NCBI GenBank assembly: GCA_050084515.1 | Contig: CM114272.1 | Location: 44,702,001 to 44,766,000, forward strand | Origin: Blasia pusilla | Taxonomy: Eukaryota > Marchantiophyta > Marchantiopsida > Blasiales | Direction of reading: 5' to 3' | DNA: 64,000 nt | Shown here: positions 52,691 to 64,000 of the stretch, in pieces | Layout: every line of letters begins with the position of its first letter | Position numbering within the stretch: position 1 is the stretch's first letter | Notes under the pieces: generated by a model | Databases searched by the model: none | What the model was told of the DNA's origin: nothing | What the model saw: only the letters and a program-made list of their open reading frames with translations | Program-made: the position numbers and the translations under genes

Positions 52691-53433
52691 ATTGATCCAT
52701 GTTTGTTCTTTGGAGTAATAGTGGAGAGGCAAAGATGGGAATTCCTTGGCTATCGATGTCTTGCCAATGTAGATGTAATGACGATGAATTGAATAAGTAT
52801 TAAGTGGGGCGGAGGAAAAATCAAGTCAATGAGTGGTGGGGTGGGATGGATGGGTGATGTATTTATTGTATAGAACCTACTAGTGAAATAAAGAGAAGAT
52901 TAAACCTTGGCAAGAATACCACTAGCTAGACTCAGAATCAAATGAATGTAAAGGATATACTCCACAATGCCACGCTAACACATAAAGATTGATAAGTCGC
53001 CTTATGAATATCAATCGACTTTTCTAAATGGTGACGCATTGCCTCAAAACACTACGGCAATTCGTGGAAAATCTCAACACAACAGAAATGAAACAAAGTT
53101 AAAGCAGTTTTTAGAAAAGCACAAGTATTCAGCAAAACAAATAACTCTAAGGCATACATTCACCGATCAAGTAAAGTCGGATACTTCCACTAAAGTGCGC
53201 TTATCTCAATCGTGACCCTTCTTCTACTTTCACACACAAAGCCCTCCACAAAGCTCTGAGAAAAATGAAGAGTAAGTGCGTGAAAAGAGAGATTTTCGCC
53301 TTTGGACAACGGCATGCTTGAACGAACTTCATAAGTTTAGGCTTCTAACAACTTAGGGTTAACTTCATTTCTTCTTATTTCCTTCTTAAGATCTCTTGTT
53401 ACAATATCTTCTCTGCCTTAGTTAGCGTGTTAG
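51601..53433. other. Unassigned sequence with a short GA run
   Basis: No gene recognised. (GA)n about 28 bases at 52,663-52,690, an A-run near 52,076-52,088. Short frames have no domain resemblance. Confidence 0.4.
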
Positions 53434-53955
53434 TGTGATACCTACAATTTTGCAACTTTTGAGGATATGTCCATTTTTGTATCAAAGAGTATAGAAGTCT
53501 TCAAGAATGAAGACTCAAGACTATATGAAGTAAAGCTTGTATATAAAGGGAGTCTTCAATATTAAGTATGTGTTATGGGAGAATGGAGGAGTATTGGAAT
53601 TGACTATGAAGCTCCTAGGAAAAAGGCGAGTGATGGAAAATCAGGACTTATCTTGGAGGAGAGGGAAATGAGGTAAGTCTAAAGACCAAAGAGAAGCTGG
53701 CAAAGACAACAAAGCACTAATAAAGAACCTATTACTGAAGTACTTCGGCTCTTCAACAAAGCTGCAAGACGAGGTACAAAGTATAGAGAGAAGATGAAGA
53801 CTAAGGCACTTCACACATGACGAAGAGCCGTCTTGGAAAGAAGAAGAGGTCCCGACTTTGTAGTGAAGACAAAGGCTGTCTGCGATTCCCAAGCGGCCCA
53901 CCGTTAAGTAGTTAGGCTAGGAAGAGGTGTGACTTTGTGAGACCAGCTTGTGAGC
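53434..53955 (+). repeat. Family-1 LTR relic, truncated
   Basis: Starts TGTGATACCTACAATTTTG and runs collinear with the first roughly 500 bases of family-1 LTRs: AAGCTCCTAGGA, ATGGAAAATCAGGA, the GAAGC/AAAGC cluster, and GGCTAGGAAGAGGTGTGAC (compare AGACTAGGAAAGGGCGCGAC). Much more diverged than A, B or D. It stops at about 53,955. Confidence 0.75.
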
Positions 53956-54289
53956 TTCTCATTTTCATCTCCTACAATTAGCGAGAGCTCTCCTTTTAGA
54001 GGACCTAGCTGGTTGGCGATGAAGCGACCCCTAACGTGTCGCCATTGTTGTGACGGTTAGTCGCATTCCCTTCAGTTGGAAGGTGATGATTTTAGGTGGA
54101 AAAATTTTCAGGTGTGAGGATGAGGGTGAGATTGAGTCTTCTTGCCCCATCTTTCAATTGTGTCTTCTTGCCCATCTTTCCAAAGGCAAAACAATGCCTC
54201 CAACGTTTAGCTCATGTGCAATTCTTAAGACATCACCGGCTTGTATCATGACGCGATTGCAAAAAGGACCAAGCCCAAGAGTGGGGCTT

Positions 54290-54850
54290 CAGTCCCAAGT
54301 CATTTCTGACTCCATTCGGTTTATCCTGGCCGACCCCAAACGGACATACGGGGAATTGAGGAGAGGAGAAGCGGGGATATGCAAGAGCAAGAGTTGGAGG
54401 AAAAACTTGCTCTACAAAAGCTTAAAAGAACAAGAAAATTTTCTCACCAAAAGAACAACAAAAAATTGGAAAGAGGCGGACAAGGCGTAGAAGAAGAGGC
54501 TTGCTGATGAGGTCAAAGAAGAACCCACAGGATGCTATAGAGTAAGCGAGGGATTGGCCAAAGCGGAAGGAGAAAGTTATGATTAGAGAAGAAGAAACCC
54601 CCCCAAATCTCACGAAAAATGTGAAAATGGAGGATGTATCCTTCTAGAAATTGGCCGAAGCGTGTTGGAGAACAACGTTGCGAGATTTGGACACTCTGAC
54701 GGGGAGAAAAAGCAACAAGTGTTGAGATGAGCCGGCGTCTTTGGATCCGAATCTTCACGGGCGAGAGTTGTTGTTGGATCTTTGGCTGAATTGGACCTCT
54801 TTGTCAATTCCACTAAAATTGCGTCGACGCTTTGAAGACAACACCACTAG
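54290..54850 (+). pseudogene. Second decayed copy of the ParB-like gene's first exon
   Basis: Collinear with 24,225-24,760: CTTCAGTCCCAAGTCATT versus CTTCAATCCAAAGTCCATT, a GAGGAG-GAAGCGG-GATATGCA block, an AAGAAG-CTTGCTGATGAG block versus AAGAAAAAGATCGCCGACGA, GATTGGCCAAAGCGGAAGG versus AATTGGCTAAAGCGAGGAGG. Pieces translate as QEQELEEKLALQKL and KKRLADEVKEE, the same charged coiled coil. An open frame (54,050-54,490) covers part of it. No hairpin repeats or ParB-like exon follow, so the copy is truncated. Confidence 0.5.
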
Positions 54851-55851
54851 AAGGAAATAAATGTTTTTACGCTAGGATACTTACAACTACATCCAACAAC
54901 ACTACATATACAACTAGTCAAACTTAAAATCTTTGACATGTTATATGTTCGTTTTATCTTACAACTAGGATGAACTACAAAGGTAATGATATGGCATTAG
55001 CATTAGATTAGTAATAAATTTGATAATGATAATTTGTAATCTTATCATTTTAAATAATGACATGTCCTACATAGATACTAACTTTAGTTGGAAAAACTAA
55101 ATTTAGTTACAACTAATTTTTTAAATACTAAATAATAGACACGCGTCTAATTTTAGGAATGATAATAAATTAATTTTAAAATATAAATTTATATAAATGA
55201 CATTGAGTTTATAATACTAGAACTACAACTAATCTGGTCTAGTACTTGAAAATATTATGTCATGTGGCTTAACATCATTTGCCAAGAAAACAAAGTATCA
55301 TGACATTCCAACTCTTACATTCAAGGGAGATTTTATTTTATTTTACGTAAGATTTGGAACAAATAAACTTAAAGAGTCTCATATACCTTGCCAAAAAGGT
55401 GGGAGTTCTACCTACCAAGTCTTTACATACATCGAGGTCTCTCGAGGGGTCCAAGATTTGGGAGTGGCCAAATTGTAAAGTATACGAGCACGTGGTATTG
55501 TGTTTATGGTTTGTTTTGATTCACTCTCTCTGTATTGCTTCTGTGGGTAGCTCGAGTGATTGGGAGGGAGACTATCTCAATCACTCGTGGAGAGGATGGA
55601 GAGAGTGATCTCCCACTACCATGGATTTTTCTGTGGTGGAGGGATAGAAGAAGATAGTGGTGGGTGGTGGTGGAGCACAACGCGTTTATGAAGTGTAATG
55701 TGATGGATCGTTCTAGTTTGTATTGAGATGCGTTTGCTTCAAAATGCTTGGCATTGTCTCTCTCCTATTTGAGCTTTTTCTCTCTGCTATTTGAGCTCTT
55801 GGCGCTAGAAGTCCCTTCATTCGACATCATTGGAGACAAAAATAGAGTTTT

Positions 55852-55853
<2 letters not shown>
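54851..55853. other. AT-rich sequence, no gene recognised
   Basis: 54,860-55,260 is strongly AT-rich with several ACAACTA and TAATTTTAA words; the rest has only short frames without domain resemblance. Confidence 0.4.

Positions 55854-55927
<74 letters not shown>
55854..55927. repeat. (TC)n microsatellite, 74 bp
   Basis: Perfect TC dinucleotide run; the Ser-Leu-rich frame across it is an artefact. Confidence 0.95.
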
Positions 55928-55930
<3 letters not shown>

Positions 55931-56396
55931 GGTTCACTCCTCTCTCTCTCGCGGGTTCACTCCGATCAGGGCCACATTGTTGTTTTAAATTTTTGACTAG
56001 TTTTCTTCATTTCATGCTGCAAAATTGAATTGGTCTCATGGGTCACCCAATTTTGCACACAACCTTCTTCTCTTGCCTTGGGCGACCCTATCTATCAAAG
56101 GAAATATGATTGAATAAGTTTTTGACACGACTTTGTAGCTCAACTGTTTCCTATCTCTCTTTGTCTTGGTTTAGTGAGATTTCACTCGAATGAAATCGCA
56201 TTTGAACTCATGGGTTAGGATATTTTTGCACAATCTTCATCTACATCCTTGGGTGACCTTATCAGCCACAAGAAAGAATGATTGACCAAGAATTTGAATA
56301 AACTCTCCATGTTTGACATGTCTCCTTCTCCATAATCTTGAGTTCTCTTAAAGGTGATCGACCTTGCAACATTTTACATCGTAAACTCACCCCGTT

Positions 56397-57350
56397 TTGA
56401 GTCTCCCAGCCATTCTCTCTACTCAGGACCATGAGCTCCAGAAATCGAGCTCCACCTTCAGAACAACCCTACCTAATGGAACGGGAAAGCCAGGATGTTG
56501 GGGCGATTCTAATGCTACGACTTGCCTTTCTTATCTCTCCATAGATGGTGTTGTGTTTTCTCGGAGAAAAGCACACCCTATCTAATTTTTCACCCCATTC
56601 CCCGCCTTTGACACATAGACCCAATACACCGAAAGTGAACACACATGCTCATGACTACCGCAGAACAGCAATGTTAGAAACCTTGCCGGAGGGGGTCCAA
56701 GACACGACTGTATCAAGGATCTTTCCTACAACGGCCAAGAGCGAGGGACAAGTGGGCGATCGAGATCAAATGGCTCACCTGTCAGTTGATTGCACCAAAC
56801 TCTACCGCCAATATGTTAGGAAAAAAATGAGGAAGTGAGACATGGAATGACTACACAGGTTGTCACACATTCAGAGGTTATACCATATCCGGAAGTGGCA
56901 TCCATCACTAATCGGTTTTCTCAATTAGAAGGAAATGGAAAAGCTTTCGGAGCCAACTAGATGCTAGCATGCAAGAAGAGCATGGCGAGATGGATGTCCG
57001 ACCAAAGGAATCAAACCTCCTCGAATGGACGACTTAAACAACTCGAATTAGAGCTAGTCACTTTGGTGTCGAACGATGGTGAAGAAGGACTTAGTGCGTG
57101 CTTCAAAGAGGATAACACTTTCGACTTGGGAAAGGTAATGCAAGAGTATTGTTTAACCTGAACAACCCTACAATTCCTGTCAACTTTAACAACTCCCAAT
57201 TCTTGTTCCTCGCTACCTGCACTCTTCGCCATTCAGCCTTGTAGCCAAAGAGGTAGCAAAGAGGAAGCAGATAGGGTCCTAGGAAATCAGGATAGAAAAA
57301 CCGCTGAACTCAATTTAGTTATCATGGACTACACTTTATCAAGAAAGAAG
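56397..57350 (+). other. Weak coding-like fragments, unidentified
   Basis: Short plus-strand frames: 56,545-56,838 (ending LYRQYVRKKMRK), 56,848-56,959 (MTTQVVTHSEVIPYPEVASI, then NRFSQLEGNGKAFGAN), and 56,961-57,161 (KSMARWMSDQRNQ, LKQLELELVTLVSNDGEEGL). Their close succession hints at a broken gene cut by the assembly gap. No domain is recognised. Confidence 0.25.
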
Positions 57351-57356
57351 ATTGTA

Positions 57357-57856
57357 NNNNNNNNNNNNNNNNNNNNNNNNNNNNNNNNNNNNNNNNNNNN
57401 NNNNNNNNNNNNNNNNNNNNNNNNNNNNNNNNNNNNNNNNNNNNNNNNNNNNNNNNNNNNNNNNNNNNNNNNNNNNNNNNNNNNNNNNNNNNNNNNNNNN
57501 NNNNNNNNNNNNNNNNNNNNNNNNNNNNNNNNNNNNNNNNNNNNNNNNNNNNNNNNNNNNNNNNNNNNNNNNNNNNNNNNNNNNNNNNNNNNNNNNNNNN
57601 NNNNNNNNNNNNNNNNNNNNNNNNNNNNNNNNNNNNNNNNNNNNNNNNNNNNNNNNNNNNNNNNNNNNNNNNNNNNNNNNNNNNNNNNNNNNNNNNNNNN
57701 NNNNNNNNNNNNNNNNNNNNNNNNNNNNNNNNNNNNNNNNNNNNNNNNNNNNNNNNNNNNNNNNNNNNNNNNNNNNNNNNNNNNNNNNNNNNNNNNNNNN
57801 NNNNNNNNNNNNNNNNNNNNNNNNNNNNNNNNNNNNNNNNNNNNNNNNNNNNNNNN
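57357..57856. other. Assembly gap (500 N)
   Basis: Exactly 500 undetermined bases, a conventional scaffold-gap length; true size unknown. Confidence 0.99.
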
Positions 57857-57968
57857 CCACTTGACCTATGGCCCCTAAAACCCCCATTAAAGTAAAATCC
57901 TCAGCCCAAGATCAAGGGGCTGATCAAACCCACCTTGCCAAAACTACCTTGCCTTCGAGCTATCATCT

Positions 57969-58250
57969 TTAAAGAATTTCAATATGGAATTTTGATATGG
58001 ATAGAGATTCTAGCATTGGGCTTCCTTGGTCTTCTTCTTCCCCAAACTCAATGCAAGCTAGGCAATTTTTCACTTGACTCAAGGGCATCCATGTGATCAC
58101 GGTTACAAGGAAGTTGTCGCAAATTATGCCCAAATTGGCCTTTAGGGCCATGTCAAGTGTGCAACTTGCCACAAACTGCACATCGCACCTTGAATAGGAA
58201 TAATTTGTCTGCACATATTGATCACCGGCACATGGTGTGATAGAGAACAC
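57969..58250 (-). other. Weak minus-strand open frame
   Basis: A 93-codon minus-strand frame (DNFLVTVITWMPLSQVKNCL). It lies downstream of the pseudogene at 58,345-58,990 and may be another of its exons. No known domain. Confidence 0.25.
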
Positions 58251-58344
58251 CTTTGGCCTCTCTCCCCTACTACTCTCTATTTACTCTCTCAACTATTTCC
58301 CGTCCTCTAGCAATCTCCACAAAGATGATCCCAATGTTGTTGTA

Positions 58345-58990
58345 CAAGGTCAGTGGGTATTATTATACACTTGGAAGACCTTGCCTCCTACAATAGTTTT
58401 TTTGTGTTTTGGTTTTGTAAATGTTGCCTTGAAATTGTCAAGCAATTTGAGATGGATTTTAGAACCTAAAATTTCCTGAATTGCCATAAGTCTCTTCAGT
58501 AGTCTAGACATTCTAGATGCCTCGAACGCCTTGCCCTCATCCCATGTTCTAACTCTCTACTTATGATCACCAAATCCCTTTACCTTTATCCAAGAACACA
58601 ACTTTAGCCACTCATTATTCCATTTCTTTGTTGCAGCCTCTAACATTAGAAGTGACTCAAATGAGACTGTGACAAGGATTGTACTAGCATGATCTTGCTC
58701 TACCACACATTTTGTCCCTATCTGAGATGATGGAGCTATGTCTGCTGTGGTAGATATAGTGGCAACTGATGAGTGAGAAGACGTGATAGTGTCCCTCCCA
58801 GGGGCCGCGTAGGGTTCATTGGAAATCACTCCAACCTTTCCTCCAAGTTCACTAACCTCATTACCTTCTTGTCAATTTGTCTTACTCTTCCACGTAGCCT
58901 TTCATCCCATAAGAGGAAGTTAAAATCAAGCACTCCTGCACATCTTATGTGGAAGTCTCATAAGTCGTATGCCCTTCTTTGAAGGTTAAT
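58345..58990 (-). pseudogene. Unidentified minus-strand pseudogene
   Basis: Reading the minus strand down from 58,990 gives about 210 codons with two in-frame stops and one frameshift: DFHIRCAGVLDFNFLLWDER, RVRQIDKKVMRLVNLEERLE, then TITSSHSSVATIST, KKWNNEWLKLCSWIKVKGFG, and after a stop RTWDEGKAFEASRMSRLLKR, LMAIQEILGSKIHLKLL. The composition is protein-like (charged helices, Trp residues), but no family is recognised. Confidence 0.4.

Positions 58991-64000
<5,010 letters not shown>

Noticed and set aside
52860-52885. ACTAGTG as the other end of the CACTA element at 4,090
   Set aside because: The preceding bases do not match the terminal repeat, no subterminal repeats adjoin it, and an entire nested complex lies between.
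57324-57887. Long open frames across the gap
   Set aside because: They consist of undetermined bases and carry no information.

Overview
The window looks like repeat-dominated nuclear DNA from a photosynthetic eukaryote with a large genome, most likely a land plant or other streptophyte. The evidence is: three or more Ty3/gypsy elements whose primer-binding site (PBS) matches plant tRNA-Asp and whose reverse transcriptase resembles the plant Athila/Tat lineage; a CACTA-type transposon end; and an antisense scrap of plastid 16S rRNA (51.5 kb). A 500-base run of N (57,357-57,856) marks a scaffold gap. I cannot name the species and see no clearly intact single-copy host gene.

Layout. 0.1-3.5 kb: decayed minus-strand copy (F) of retrotransposon family 2. 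3.7-4.09 kb: family-1 LTR relic, cut by a CACTA-like end at 4,090 with subterminal hairpins; a broken minus-strand reading frame follows to 6.7 kb, then A-rich repeats. 7.77-51.06 kb: one large nested complex. Its host is element C (family 2, minus strand), with gag, protease, a cytosine-5 DNA methyltransferase-like domain, RT/RNase H, and integrase ending in a PHD finger. Element A (family 1, plus) sits inside C's RNase H at 10,231-35,437 with a clean 5-bp duplication, CTTCC. Element B (family 1) sits inside A's gag at 13,386-24,135. Right of B, still inside A, is a 5-kb decayed multi-exon gene with a ParB/DGQHR-like domain; its introns carry arrays of palindromic hairpin repeats. Element D (family 1, minus) lies at 39,975-48,339 inside a part of C that has been inverted; the inversion splits both gag and the methyltransferase.

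51.1-64 kb is quieter: the plastid fragment, another family-1 LTR relic (53.4 kb), a second decayed copy of the start of the ParB-like gene (54.3 kb), two long GA/CT microsatellites, an unidentified minus-strand pseudogene (58.3-59.0 kb) and AT-rich sequence.

How the parts work together. Family 1 (A, B, D) encodes gag-pol plus a third coiled-coil ORF between integrase and the 3' LTR, each copy preceded by a TATA-like motif. Family 2 (C, F) combines a probable chromatin writer (methyltransferase) and reader (PHD finger) in one retrotransposon polyprotein. Every copy here carries stops, frameshifts or rearrangements, so none looks autonomous.
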